Of a DNA stretch of 60,580 nt, positions 50,790-59,846 are shown one piece after another (the first letter of the stretch is position 1; the number at the start of each line of letters is the position of its first letter). Location of the stretch: contig NZ_BAUA01000091.1 in assembly GCF_000710915.1 (NCBI RefSeq), positions 1-60,580 on the forward strand, read 5' to 3'. This DNA comes from Nocardia brasiliensis IFM 10847 (GTDB lineage Bacteria; Actinomycetota; Actinomycetes; Mycobacteriales; Mycobacteriaceae). Below the pieces are notes generated by a model. It had not been told where the DNA came from, searched no databases, and saw only the letters and a list, made by a program, of their open reading frames with translations. The translations under genes were made by a program, and so were the position numbers.

Positions 50790-50970
50790 TTCATGATGGT
50801 ACGGCGCGATGTGCCACGTTGAGATCTATTCGCCGTCGATCTAACAAAACTATGCACGCGTCCAATTACGCACTCACATAGCACGTTTCGCGCCTCAGAA
50901 GGGTACCCATGGATCGAAGAATCTCGTCCAACCGGGTCCGGCCCGTGATGGTCCGTACAGAGCGGAGCCG

Positions 50971-53052
50971 CTAGTTGTCGTAGGAGGCGACGCCTACGGG
51001 GCCGACGCCGAGGCAGGTGGTGAGGTTCGGGGTGCGGGAGGAGATGCGGAGGGCGGAGCCGCTGCCGGTCAGGCGGACGTAGACGGTGTTGAGGCCTGCC
51101 TGGACCGGGACGGTGACGGGGGTGCCGTGCTCGAAGGCGACGGCTAGTTTGCCGTCGCGGCCGGCCAGATAGTTGAGCTGGGCGGTCCATTCGTGTTCGA
51201 GCATGGGCCCGTCGAGTCGGACGGTGACCGGGTCGCCACCGTGAATTCGATAGCCGCACTGGGGGTCCGGGCCCGGCAGGATGCGGCGGTTCCACCAGAC
51301 TTGGGCATCGACGACGGTGCCGGTGTCGGTGATCATGCGCAGGCGCGGGGTCGAGTCGGCGAAGGTGCCCGGCGCGGCGACGGGGGCGAGTACCCGGCTG
51401 GCCAAATTCTGCGGGTAGGCCAGCGGGTTCAGCACGTCCCAGGGGACCTCCTGTTCCAGCAGCGGTACCCCGTCCCAGTGCGCGAGGGCCGACTTCACGT
51501 TCGCGACATAGGTTTTCGTCGGACTCGGGCGCCAGGAGCGCACGAAAGTATAAGTGGAGCACAGGCTGCTGACGACGAACAACGCCGTCAGCGCGACTGC
51601 GGTACGGGACCCGAACCGCCGAGGTAGCGGTCGGCGCGGACGCGCCCGCAGGAGCAAGGCACCCACGACAGCGAACGTCACGCCCAGATCGGCGAAATAG
51701 CGCAGCGACTGCATGAGTTCGGCGGCCGTATTCGGTCCGCCGCGTACCAGCGCGACCGGCAACTGCAGCAACAGCACATAGGCGACGGCGAGCACCCACA
51801 CCGGCCACACCCCGCGCCGCAGGTACACCGACAGTGCCACCACCGAAATCAGCACCACCCAGGCCAGCACGACGGCGCCGCTCGGCGGATCGGCCCAGGG
51901 CGCGGCGGGCAACCAGCGCTCCCACCGCCACGGCCCACCGACCAAGGCGGGCACCACGCCGAGCGAGGTCGCATTGGGCAACCAATCCCGCATGCCCTCC
52001 GGATTGTTGTGCACACCGGACACCCCGACGACTGCCAGATACCCCGCCAGCCAGCACACCAGCACCGAACCCGAACCCACCCACAGACGTTTCCCGCCTC
52101 GCACCACCTCGCCCACCACCGATCCCCGCCCACCTACGCCCCGCTGCCCGGCGCCGCGCTGCGCAAGCGCCACAGACTCCCGACTTCCCACGCCCCGCTG
52201 CTCGGCGCCGCACCGCGCAAGCGCCACAGACTCCCGCCCACCGCCATCCCGCTGCCCGGCGACTTGCGCTCGCACAACAGATCCCCGCCCACCGTGCTGC
52301 TGTCGGTCGAGGTACTGCGTCAGCGTCGCGACCGTGAACGCGACGAACGGCACGATCACCGACTTCTCGAAGAACAGGAGTGCGATCGCGAGCACGACGA
52401 CCCCGGAGACCGCGTAGCGGCGGCGACCGGTGCGCAGCAGAAGCAGCGCGTCTCCGATGACCCAGGCGAGCGCGAATTGCAGTGGCAGTGTGTTCAATGC
52501 GGCCGACCACCACGCGAAGGCAGGCAGCGTCACCGGTGAGAAGAGAAAGAAGACGAGCGGCACCAGCAGCGCCCACCGCAGGCCGAGCAGCAGGCGCAAC
52601 AGGCGCAGCACCGCCGCCGAGACCGCGAGCTGTCCGAGGACCAGCACCAGCACCGGTCCTGCCCACACCAACGGAGCCACCCGCGTCACCACCCAGGCGA
52701 CGACGAAGGCGAGCGGCATGAAATGCCCGTCGTGGTTGTGCAGCAACAGTTGCGTGGACAGCAACGGATATCGAGCGGCCCGGCCGACCAGGATCAGGTC
52801 GTCCCAGTAGAAGTAGCCGCCGGCCGCCACCCAGCCCCGAAGTACGAGCTGCAGCGCGATCAAACCACCTGCGACGAGCAGGACTGGCGGCACGCGCCGA
52901 GCCCGGCCGACGCGGGCCACGAGGCCGTCGGGCCGCGCGGCAAAGGCCGCGTCCACGCTCTCCGCAGACCGCATTGCACCCGCCGGACTCGCAGCCACGC
53001 CACTCGAGTCCCGACCGGACCCGACCTTCGGTACGACCGCAGCGGTGTCCAT
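50971..53052 (-). CDS. GT-C-like integral membrane protein (putative glycosyltransferase)
   Basis: 693 residues with about ten hydrophobic segments. The first outer loop contains GYFYWDDLILVGRA, an acidic motif in the place used for catalysis in GT-C glycosyltransferases that use lipid-linked sugars. The last 200 residues are a probable extracytoplasmic domain. Residues about 253-305 form a predicted cytoplasmic loop with three copies of an 18-residue Arg/Gly-rich repeat (ESVALAxxGAxQRGVGxR). Substrate unknown; a cell-envelope glycan role is likely. Single gene. Confidence 0.6.
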   Translation of the reverse strand: MDTAAVVPKVGSGRDSSGVAASPAGAMRSAESVDAAFAARPDGLVARVGRARRVPPVLLVAGGLIALQLVLRGWVAAGGYFYWDDLILVGRAARYPLLSTQLLLHNHDGHFMPLAFVVAWVVTRVAPLVWAGPVLVLVLGQLAVSAAVLRLLRLLLGLRWALLVPLVFFLFSPVTLPAFAWWSAALNTLPLQFALAWVIGDALLLLRTGRRRYAVSGVVVLAIALLFFEKSVIVPFVAFTVATLTQYLDRQQHGGRGSVVRAQVAGQRDGGGRESVALARCGAEQRGVGSRESVALAQRGAGQRGVGGRGSVVGEVVRGGKRLWVGSGSVLVCWLAGYLAVVGVSGVHNNPEGMRDWLPNATSLGVVPALVGGPWRWERWLPAAPWADPPSGAVVLAWVVLISVVALSVYLRRGVWPVWVLAVAYVLLLQLPVALVRGGPNTAAELMQSLRYFADLGVTFAVVGALLLRARPRRPLPRRFGSRTAVALTALFVVSSLCSTYTFVRSWRPSPTKTYVANVKSALAHWDGVPLLEQEVPWDVLNPLAYPQNLASRVLAPVAAPGTFADSTPRLRMITDTGTVVDAQVWWNRRILPGPDPQCGYRIHGGDPVTVRLDGPMLEHEWTAQLNYLAGRDGKLAVAFEHGTPVTVPVQAGLNTVYVRLTGSGSALRISSRTPNLTTCLGVGPVGVASYDN
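52138..52296. repeat. 54-base intragenic tandem repeat
   Basis: Two well-conserved copies (from 52138 and 52192) and a diverged, slightly shorter third (from 52246) lie within the GT-C-like gene. Shared blocks include GCTGC-CGGCGCCGC and GCGCAAGCGCCACAGACTCC. The period is a multiple of three, so the frame is kept. Confidence 0.7.
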
Positions 53053-53133
53053 GCCGCCTCACCCTAGGGCCTGGTTCATGAGTCCCGGTTGAACCAGGCC
53101 CCGAGAGACCAGCGCGACCGCGGACGCGCGGGA

Positions 53134-53529
53134 TCAGGCCGCGTAGCCGGTCGCCTTCTCCACTTCGACGCGTACCGCGACCCGGACCTCGCCCGGCGCG
53201 GGCAGCGCGTGGTCGCGACCGTCGTACTTCCAGGACAGTTCGTGGCCGACCCGCAGATCGTCGTCGTGTGTGATGGTCGCGCGTCCACGCAGTTCGACGT
53301 AGCTCTCACCGTCCGCCGAGTCGATCACCGTCACGCTGACCCGCGGGTCGCGCAGCATGTTCCGGTGCTTGAGCCGGCCTGCCAAGGTGGAGAACAGCAG
53401 GTCGTTGCCGTCCCGCAGCACCCACATCGTGGAGGTCTGCGGACTGCCGTCGGCGTTCAGGGTGGCGAGCACCGCGTAGTTCTTGCCGTCGAGCAGGGCG
53501 ATGGTGGCGGGGCTGAGCGTGATTCCCAT
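53134..53529 (-). CDS. PPOX-class (pyridoxamine 5'-phosphate oxidase fold) flavoprotein
   Basis: 131 residues from ATG 53529; TACTGT (plus 53536-53541) six bases upstream with no Shine-Dalgarno. The split-barrel fold is seen in NYAVLATLNADGSPQTSTMWVLRDGNDLLFSTLAGRLKHRNM and RDPRVSVTVIDSADGESYVELRGRATI, typical of FMN/F420-dependent PPOX proteins of actinobacteria. The substrate cannot be told. Single gene. Confidence 0.82.
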   Translation of the reverse strand: MGITLSPATIALLDGKNYAVLATLNADGSPQTSTMWVLRDGNDLLFSTLAGRLKHRNMLRDPRVSVTVIDSADGESYVELRGRATITHDDDLRVGHELSWKYDGRDHALPAPGEVRVAVRVEVEKATGYAA

Positions 53530-53732
53530 GTCTGGACAGTAGGCGAAGCGCCGGGCACCGCTCGACCGTTTTCCGGGCCGCCTGGTCCGTCCGGCAGCGA
53601 TCGAGGGCAATGTGCCCGCACTACTGCCGGGTTGCCGGTAAGTTGATCTTGGACGTGTTCTCCAGGTTGCCGATACATCGTCAGCCACGCCACACCGCTC
53701 ACCGTGCGTGGCCCGGAGGAAGGCGCTCATTC

Positions 53733-54593
53733 ATGTTCATGCTCCGCACCGCGATCGCCGCCACCCTGCTCACCTGCCCGGCACTGGTCGCCGCGGCGGC
53801 GACGGCCTCCGCGCCGACCGGGAATGCGCCACATCGGGATTCCGCAGTGAGCGCGGTCGTCACCACCCATCTCCCCGGAGCGGCCACATCGCAGGCCGTG
53901 CTCAGCACGCTGCTGTACCCGGGCCTCGTCCCGATCGCGACACCGCGCCGCACGGTGCTCAACAGCCTGCTGTATCCGGGTCTGGTCGACACCGCGGGCC
54001 CGCTCGGCACCGGCGGCGCCGCCCTCGGCCTCGGCCTGGCCGCCCTGATCGGCACCGGCAGCGCGATGCTGGGGACCGGCAGCGCCGCCGCCGCGCCATG
54101 GGCGGCCGTGCTCGGCACCGGCAGCGCCGCGGCGGGCACCGGCAGCGCGGCACTCGCGCCGCTGGGCGTCGTGCTCGGTACCGGCGCGGCGTTCCTCGGC
54201 ACCGGCAGCGCGGCTCTGGGAGCCTCGGGCAGCGTGGCCAGCGGTGGCCTCGGCACCCCGTTGGCCATGCTCGGTGCGGGCAGCGCGGCGGCGGGCACGG
54301 GCAGTGCCAGCCTGGCGGGCGCGGGCGCGGCGGCCGCACCGTTCGCGGCGATGGCGGGCACGGGCAGCGCCATGCTCGGCAACGGCAGCGCCGCCGCCGT
54401 CCCGTTCGGCGTCGCCCTCGGGGCGGGGATGGCGGCCGGAATCGCCACCGGCAGTGCCGGAATGGCCTCGCTCAGCGCCGCGTCACCGGTCGCGGGCACC
54501 CCCGGACGCCGACCTCGGCACCGGCACCGGCAAGACCGAACCCGAGTACAAGCCGCTCCGGCTCGGCCCGCCCAGCTGAGGTCGCGGCAGTAA
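53733..54593 (+). CDS. Secreted Gly/Ala/Thr-rich repeat protein, C terminus probably frameshifted
   Basis: 286 residues from ATG 53733 with GGAGGAAGG about 10 bases upstream. A signal peptide (LRTAIAATLLTCPALVAAAATASA) is followed by two copies of VL(S/N)xLLYPGLV and then about twelve G-[TAN]-G-[SA]-A units through residue 250. The last 34 residues of the open frame are Arg/Pro/His-rich and look out of frame. In the +1 frame the sequence continues DLGTGTGKTEPEYKPLRLG and stops at 54579, matching the repeat style. A one-base insertion near 54501-54507 would explain this, either a real mutation or a sequencing error. Function unknown; probably cell-surface. Confidence 0.65.
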   Translation: MFMLRTAIAATLLTCPALVAAAATASAPTGNAPHRDSAVSAVVTTHLPGAATSQAVLSTLLYPGLVPIATPRRTVLNSLLYPGLVDTAGPLGTGGAALGLGLAALIGTGSAMLGTGSAAAAPWAAVLGTGSAAAGTGSAALAPLGVVLGTGAAFLGTGSAALGASGSVASGGLGTPLAMLGAGSAAAGTGSASLAGAGAAAAPFAAMAGTGSAMLGNGSAAAVPFGVALGAGMAAGIATGSAGMASLSAASPVAGTPGRRPRHRHRQDRTRVQAAPARPAQLRSRQ

Positions 54594-54671
54594 CTTCCCC
54601 GGGCCTCGGCCGGACAACCCGCACACGACCCACCAGCAGCCAACGCCCGGCGGGCCCGCAGATTACCGATA

Positions 54672-54683
54672 TACCCTGACGTA
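54672..54683 (+). promoter_or_regulatory. Leaderless promoter of phoD
   Basis: TACCCT at 54672-54677 lies five bases before ATG 54683; there is no Shine-Dalgarno. Confidence 0.5.
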
Positions 54684-56335
54684 TGGGTCTGTCGCGACGC
54701 CAACTGCTGAGATTCGGGGGTGCCGGGTCGCTTGCCGTGCTGGTCGGGACCGCCGCGGCGAGCAGCACCCGCTTTCGCGCCCCGCGCTGGTCCGACGACC
54801 CGTTCACGCTCGGCGTGGCCTCAGGCGAGCCGACGGCCGACGGCGTGGTGTTGTGGACGCGGCTCGCCCCGGATCCGCTCGCACCCGACGGACTGGGCGG
54901 GATGCCGTTGGCCCCGGTGAGCGTGGACTACGAAATCGCGCACGACGAGCAGTTCCGGCAGGTGGTGGCGCGCGGCACGGCGGTCGCGACCCGCGAACTG
55001 GCACACAGCGTGCATCCCGAGATCAGCGGGTTGGCGCCGGACCGGTGGTACTTCTATCGATTCCGGGCCGGATCGGCGCTCTCGCCGGTGGGCCGGACCC
55101 GCACGGCGCCGCCGCCCGGGCGGCCGACCGCGCGGATGCGTTTCGCGTTCGCGTCGTGCCAGTCGTGGACCTCGGGCTTCTTCACCGCCTACCAGCACAT
55201 GGCTGCCGAGGACCTGGATCTCGTTGTGCACCTGGGCGATTACATCTATGAGCGGGGCTGGAACCGCGGGCGTGCGGGCATGTCGATGGAACCGCACATG
55301 CAGCGCGAGGCGGTGGACCTGGCCGGGTACCGGTTGCGCTACGCACAGGCCAAGGCAGAGCCGCCGCTGCGCGACGCACATGCCGCGTTCCCGTGGCTGG
55401 TCACCATGGACGACCACGAGATCGACAACAACTGGGCGGGCGACTCCCCCGGTCTCGGCCTCGACATCTACCGCCTGCCCGCGCTGTTCCGCCGCCGCAA
55501 GGCCGCCGCCTTCCAGGCGATGTACGAGCATCAACCGCTGCGGCTGGCGCAGCTGCCCGCCGGGCCGTCGATCCACCTGCACCGCCGCTACGCCTTCGGC
55601 GACCTGGCCGAGATCACCATGCTCGACACCCGGCAGTACCGCGACAAGCAGGCCTGCGGCGACGGCAACACCGTCATCGATTGCGCCGACCGCCTCGCCG
55701 CCGACCGCACGATACTGGGTGCGCGGCAACGCGATTGGCTGATAGACGGATTCGCCGGCTCGGCGGCGCGCTGGCAGATCCTCGGTAATCAGGTGTCGAT
55801 GGGTCAGTCCGATCAGGACGCCGGACCGGTCACCGCGGTCGGCACCGACTCGTGGGACGGCTACGTCGCCGACCGCAACGCGGTGCTCGGCGCGGCCGCC
55901 GACCTCGGTGTACGCAATCTCGTGGTGATCACCGGCGACCGGCACCAGAACCATGCCGCGAACCTGCGCCGCGACTTCGCCGACCCCGAATCACCGGTCG
56001 TCGCTTCGGAATTCATCGGTACGTCGATCAGCAGCGGCGGCGACGGGGTGGACATGAACCCGTCCGGTCGCAATCTGCTCGCCGCCAATCCCGATCTGAA
56101 GTTCTTCAACGCGCAGCGCGGCTACGTCCGCGTGCAACTCGAGCACGGCCTGTGGCGCAGCGACTTCCGGGTGGTGCCGTACATCCGCCGCCCGGGCGCG
56201 CCCATACAGACCCGGGCCACGTTCGTGGTGCAGGAGGGCACCCCGGGCGTGGTGCAGGACACGCAATCCGAGCCGGCTCCCCCGTCGTCGACACCGGACT
56301 CGGCCGCGGCCCCACCCGCCACCGGCCCTCGTTAG
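54683..56335 (+). CDS. phoD: PhoD-type alkaline phosphatase/phosphodiesterase
   Basis: 550 residues. The N terminus has a twin-arginine signal (MGLSRRQLLRFGGAGSLAVLVG), so folded export by Tat is expected. The PhoD N-terminal domain (FTLGVASGEPTADGVVLWTRL) is followed by the metallophosphoesterase domain: FASCQSW, VVHLGDYIYE, MDDHEIDNNWAGD, GNQVSMGQ and VVITGDRHQNHAANL. It hydrolyses phosphate mono- and diesters outside the cell with calcium and iron. A Pro-rich tail follows the domain. Convergent with the next gene. Confidence 0.9.
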   Translation: MGLSRRQLLRFGGAGSLAVLVGTAAASSTRFRAPRWSDDPFTLGVASGEPTADGVVLWTRLAPDPLAPDGLGGMPLAPVSVDYEIAHDEQFRQVVARGTAVATRELAHSVHPEISGLAPDRWYFYRFRAGSALSPVGRTRTAPPPGRPTARMRFAFASCQSWTSGFFTAYQHMAAEDLDLVVHLGDYIYERGWNRGRAGMSMEPHMQREAVDLAGYRLRYAQAKAEPPLRDAHAAFPWLVTMDDHEIDNNWAGDSPGLGLDIYRLPALFRRRKAAAFQAMYEHQPLRLAQLPAGPSIHLHRRYAFGDLAEITMLDTRQYRDKQACGDGNTVIDCADRLAADRTILGARQRDWLIDGFAGSAARWQILGNQVSMGQSDQDAGPVTAVGTDSWDGYVADRNAVLGAAADLGVRNLVVITGDRHQNHAANLRRDFADPESPVVASEFIGTSISSGGDGVDMNPSGRNLLAANPDLKFFNAQRGYVRVQLEHGLWRSDFRVVPYIRRPGAPIQTRATFVVQEGTPGVVQDTQSEPAPPSSTPDSAAAPPATGPR

Positions 56336-56349
56336 CCGTTGCCGCACAA

Positions 56350-56390
56350 GCTGTTTCCCGCACGTCACCTGCTGACGGGCGGGAAACAGC
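56350..56390. terminator. Bidirectional hairpin terminator
   Basis: GCTGTTTCCCGC (56350-56361) pairs perfectly with 56379-56390; an inner CGTCA/TGACG pair extends it. It lies between phoD and the opposing gene. Confidence 0.75.
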
Positions 56391-56404
56391 GAAGGTAGCG
56401 ACGA

Positions 56405-57148
56405 CTATCGGACCGGGACCGGCAACTCCGGCGGGGCCAGCTCTTCCGCGGTGGTGGTGGAACGCTCGGACGGCGTGCGGAAGGTGGCTTCGATGGTGGC
56501 CCGCTCGCGCCACAGGTGGATCAGCGCGAGGACGAAGATCGTCGTGCCGACCACGTTGGCCGCGAAATGCCACCACACCCGATAGGTCCACAGCCCGGGA
56601 CCGGGGTCGAGCAACCCGAACCAGGTCGACAGCCCGATGGCCTTCGCTCCCAACGCCACCGAGACGGTGAGCGCGATGTGTTCGAGGCCGTGGATGCCCT
56701 GCATCAACACGCCCATCCGGCCCCATTTGCGCGCCTTGCTCTCCAGCGCCCGATGCGTGATCAGCGCGACCCCCACCAGACCGGCGAGGAACTGGAAATT
56801 GCCTGCCAGATGCAGGATCTCCATGCCGAGTGTCGGTTTCGAGGTGTCGACCTGCCCGAATCCGTTCGCCAGGCCGGTGCCCCACGGGGTCATCCAGGCC
56901 GGCGAGTTCGGGTGCCCGAGCCAGTAGCCGACCTGCAGCACGTGTTCCTGGAAGTGGCCGATCTGCGCAAGGACGCCGAGCCCGATGACGCCCAGACTCG
57001 CGCGGTACATCCACGGCCGCACGCCGCGACGCATGGCGACGATCAGCACGGCTACCGCGGCCCACATCACCACCATCCACGCCAGCATCGCGATCGCGCC
57101 GGCGATCTCCCATCCGGTCGCACCCGCACCGTGATGCATGTTTTCCAT
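56405..57148 (-). CDS. Unknown His-rich membrane protein
   Basis: 247 residues from ATG 57148 (a second ATG lies 9 bases later). It has six or so hydrophobic segments, several with conserved-looking histidines inside or at their ends (QIGHFQEHVLQVGYWLGHP, EILHLAGNFQFLAG, QGIHGLEHIALTVSV, RVWWHFAANVV). This could suggest haem or metal binding, but I recognise no family. No signal peptide is separate from the first helix. Confidence 0.6.
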   Translation of the reverse strand: MENMHHGAGATGWEIAGAIAMLAWMVVMWAAVAVLIVAMRRGVRPWMYRASLGVIGLGVLAQIGHFQEHVLQVGYWLGHPNSPAWMTPWGTGLANGFGQVDTSKPTLGMEILHLAGNFQFLAGLVGVALITHRALESKARKWGRMGVLMQGIHGLEHIALTVSVALGAKAIGLSTWFGLLDPGPGLWTYRVWWHFAANVVGTTIFVLALIHLWRERATIEATFRTPSERSTTTAEELAPPELPVPVR

Positions 57149-57471
57149 CTCGTACCGCCTGTCGCCACCCAATGAATACGGGAATACAAACAGGGTAATT
57201 CAAGGCCTGCCATCGCGATCCAAATAGCACATTTTCACTTTTCTTCCGGAACCGCCGCCCATCATCGGTATCACGAATATAATGTTGCTATTTCCAGACA
57301 TGCCACAATTCAGGCTGCGTGCTGCGTAAACGGCGCGCTGAACAGCGCCTATCCCCGTTTGCATTCGATCCTCGAGCCGATATCGCCGGATAACCGAGTT
57401 ATCCGGCGATCATCTGCTGACCGACCAGAAAGTTTATTATCGTCGCCGATGCCGATAATACAACGCACCGG
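57149..57471. other. AT-richer intergenic region with hairpins
   Basis: About 320 bases between two leftward genes. It holds an inverted repeat TATTATCG/CGATAATA (57435-57442 and 57453-57460) and a 13-base perfect hairpin (57382-57410) downstream of radC, and an AT-rich stretch around 57220-57310 that may include the promoter of the membrane protein gene. No gene is apparent. Confidence 0.5.
57382..57410. terminator. 13-base hairpin downstream of radC
   Basis: ATCGCCGGATAAC and GTTATCCGGCGAT flank CGA. On the minus strand it lies 62 bases after the radC stop. No T run follows, so an operator is an alternative. Confidence 0.55.
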
Positions 57472-58146
57472 TCAGTACGAAATGGCGGGCGCGCTGGCCC
57501 ACGCTTCGCCCGCAATTACCACATGGTCGAGGAAGCGGAGACCGACGGTGCGCGCGGCCTCGGCGAGCAGCGTGGTGGCGCGGCGATCGTCCAGGCTGGG
57601 CGCCGCGTCGCCGGACGGGTGGTTGTGCACGACGGCGAAGGCGCGGCCGTCGTGGCGCAGGACGGTGTTCAGGATCTCGCGGACCGGGACGGCCACCTGG
57701 TCGACCGCGCCTTCGGCGACGAACACCTTGCGCCGCAACCGATTCTGCGCGTCGCACACCAACACCAGCAGCCGCTCCACCCGCGCGCCGGTGAACAGCG
57801 GGCGGGCCGCGGCGGCGACATCGGACGCGCCGGTGAGCCGCGTCGCGGTGCCGGTGCCGGCGCGGGCGCGCGCGCCGAGATGGAACGCAGCGACGAGGGC
57901 TGCGGCCTTGGCCGTCCCGATGCCCGCGCGGCGGGCCAGCTCCTCGGGGCGCGCCGCCGCCAGCTCGGCCAGGCCGCCGTGCTCGACGAGCAACTCCACC
58001 GCCAGATCGAGGGCGCTCGCCCCGGGCCTGCCGTGGCGTAGCAGCAGAGCCAGTAATTCGGCGTCGCTGAGCGCCTGCGGGCCGAGGGCGAGCAGTCGCT
58101 CGCGCGGGCGCTGCTCGACGGGCACATCGATAAGAGAAACCGGCAT
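57472..58146 (-). CDS. radC: RadC/DUF2466 JAB-domain protein
   Basis: 224 residues from ATG 58146, with AAGGGGTGGA about 4 bases upstream. The N-terminal helix-hairpin-helix region (LARRAGIGTAKAAALVAAFHLG) is followed by a JAB1/MPN-like metalloprotease domain with EILNTVLRHDGRAFAVVHNHPSGDAAPSLDD, which has the H-x-H-x7-D style metal site. The family's role is unclear: the old RadC repair phenotype of E. coli was later assigned elsewhere. Confidence 0.9.
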   Translation of the reverse strand: MPVSLIDVPVEQRPRERLLALGPQALSDAELLALLLRHGRPGASALDLAVELLVEHGGLAELAAARPEELARRAGIGTAKAAALVAAFHLGARARAGTGTATRLTGASDVAAAARPLFTGARVERLLVLVCDAQNRLRRKVFVAEGAVDQVAVPVREILNTVLRHDGRAFAVVHNHPSGDAAPSLDDRRATTLLAEAARTVGLRFLDHVVIAGEAWASAPAISY

Positions 58147-58308
58147 CGTTCCACCCCTTGGTCACGGCGACAGTGTCACGTAGTGTGCCAGGACCCACCG
58201 ACATGGTGTCCGCGCCCGCGCGCCGCCCGAGTTGTCCGGTCCTGCCGATTGCGGTTCGGTGTCCGTCCGGCAGACTGAGTACGTCACACGGAGTACAGGG
58301 GTCGACGA

Positions 58309-59841
58309 ATGTGCACATCGCGCAAGGGAACCGCGGCATCCGAGCGGGTTGCCGCGCTGACCGCGCTGCTCACCGCGGTCGTGTTGCTGGCCGCCGGGTG
58401 CGGCGGCGGCACGGACGCGGCGCCGCCGCCGGTCCCGACCCTGGATCGGTACTACCAGCAGCAGATCGCGTGGGGCTCGTGCGACGACTATCCGGGCGGC
58501 GGAGCCGAACTCACCGCCGCCGGAATCCAGTGCGCGCGGGTGACCGTGCCGATCGACTACGGCCGGCCCGACGGTGAGACGGCGCAGATCGCGATCTCCC
58601 GGCTGCGCGCCACCGGCGCCAAAGTCGCTTCGCTGCTGACGAATCCGGGTGGGCCGGGCGTGCCCGGCCTGCTCATGCCGCTGGCGCTGGCGAAGCTGCC
58701 GGTGGCCGAACGCTTCGACGTGATCGGGATGGACGTGCGCGGGCTCGGCGCATCGACCCCGTTGGTCCGGTGCCGTTCCACGAAGGAGCACCTCACCAGC
58801 CGACGCGTGCTCGGTATGACGGATCCGTTCGCCGAGATCGACCAGATCGAGCAGGAGAACGAGGAATACGCGGACTCGTGCGCCCAGCGCACCGGGCTGG
58901 CACTGCTCGGGCACGTCGGCACCGGTGACGTCGCCCGCGACATGGATGTCATCCGCGCCGTGCTCGGCGACCGCAAACTGACCTACTTCGGCGGGTCCTA
59001 CGGCACCCGGCTGGGCTCGACCTATGCCGAACTGTTCCCGGACCGGGTGCGCGCCATGGTGCTCGACGCCCCCGTGGATCCGACCACGAACATCGGCGAC
59101 GAAGTGATCACCTCGGCCGGTTTCCAGCAGGCCTTCGACGCCTACGCCACGGATTGCGCCAAAGCGCCGGACTGCCCGCTCGGCACCGATCCGAAGAAGG
59201 CGACGGAGGCCTATCGCGCCCTGGTGCTACCGCTGATCCGACGCCCGATCCGTACCCAGGACCAACGCGGCCTCGACTACGACGCGGTCATCACCGCGAC
59301 CATCGCCTCGCTCTACAACCCGGAGTCCTGGCCCGCGCTCACCCGGGGTTTGACCGAACTCGCCAACGGCCGCGGCGACGCGCTGCTCGGCGAAGCGGGC
59401 GAGTACCAGGAGGTCTCCTCCGACGACGTGCACCGCGCGGTGCTCTGCCTGGAGGAGGTGCGGGTGACCGACCGCGCGGTGGCGACCGATATCGACCGCC
59501 GATCCCGCAGTGCCGCGCCGATTTTCGACGACGGCGTGGCCACCGGCCAGACGCCGCTGGACGCCTGCGCGTTCTGGCCGATCCCGCCGACCGCGCAGCC
59601 GCACGTGCCGAACGTGGCCGGGTTGCCGAAGGTCGTGGTCGTCGCGGTGACGGGTGATCCGGCGACGCCCTACGCCGGCGGCGTCACACTCGCGAAGACC
59701 CTCGGCGCCACACTGATCACCTACGAGGGCACCCAGCACGGCGTGACCTTCGAGGGCGTCGCGTGCGTGGACGAACCCGTACTGAAGTATCTGATCGACC
59801 TGACCGCACCGGCCGAGGGCCTGCGCTGCCGCAAGTCCTGA
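58309..59841 (+). CDS. Secreted alpha/beta-hydrolase, tripeptidyl-aminopeptidase-like lipoprotein
   Basis: 510 residues from ATG 58309, with AGGGG 8 bases upstream. A lipobox (LLAAGCGGG, Cys31) indicates lipid attachment at the membrane. The catalytic serine is Ser230 in GGSYGTRLG; VTGDPATPY and GTQHGV near the C terminus supply the probable Asp and His. NPGGPGVPG forms the oxyanion region. The pattern fits the mycobacterial CaeA/SlpD-like exported peptidase/esterase family with the TAP-like C-terminal domain. Single gene. Confidence 0.85.
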   Translation: MCTSRKGTAASERVAALTALLTAVVLLAAGCGGGTDAAPPPVPTLDRYYQQQIAWGSCDDYPGGGAELTAAGIQCARVTVPIDYGRPDGETAQIAISRLRATGAKVASLLTNPGGPGVPGLLMPLALAKLPVAERFDVIGMDVRGLGASTPLVRCRSTKEHLTSRRVLGMTDPFAEIDQIEQENEEYADSCAQRTGLALLGHVGTGDVARDMDVIRAVLGDRKLTYFGGSYGTRLGSTYAELFPDRVRAMVLDAPVDPTTNIGDEVITSAGFQQAFDAYATDCAKAPDCPLGTDPKKATEAYRALVLPLIRRPIRTQDQRGLDYDAVITATIASLYNPESWPALTRGLTELANGRGDALLGEAGEYQEVSSDDVHRAVLCLEEVRVTDRAVATDIDRRSRSAAPIFDDGVATGQTPLDACAFWPIPPTAQPHVPNVAGLPKVVVVAVTGDPATPYAGGVTLAKTLGATLITYEGTQHGVTFEGVACVDEPVLKYLIDLTAPAEGLRCRKS

Positions 59842-59846
59842 GCCGG

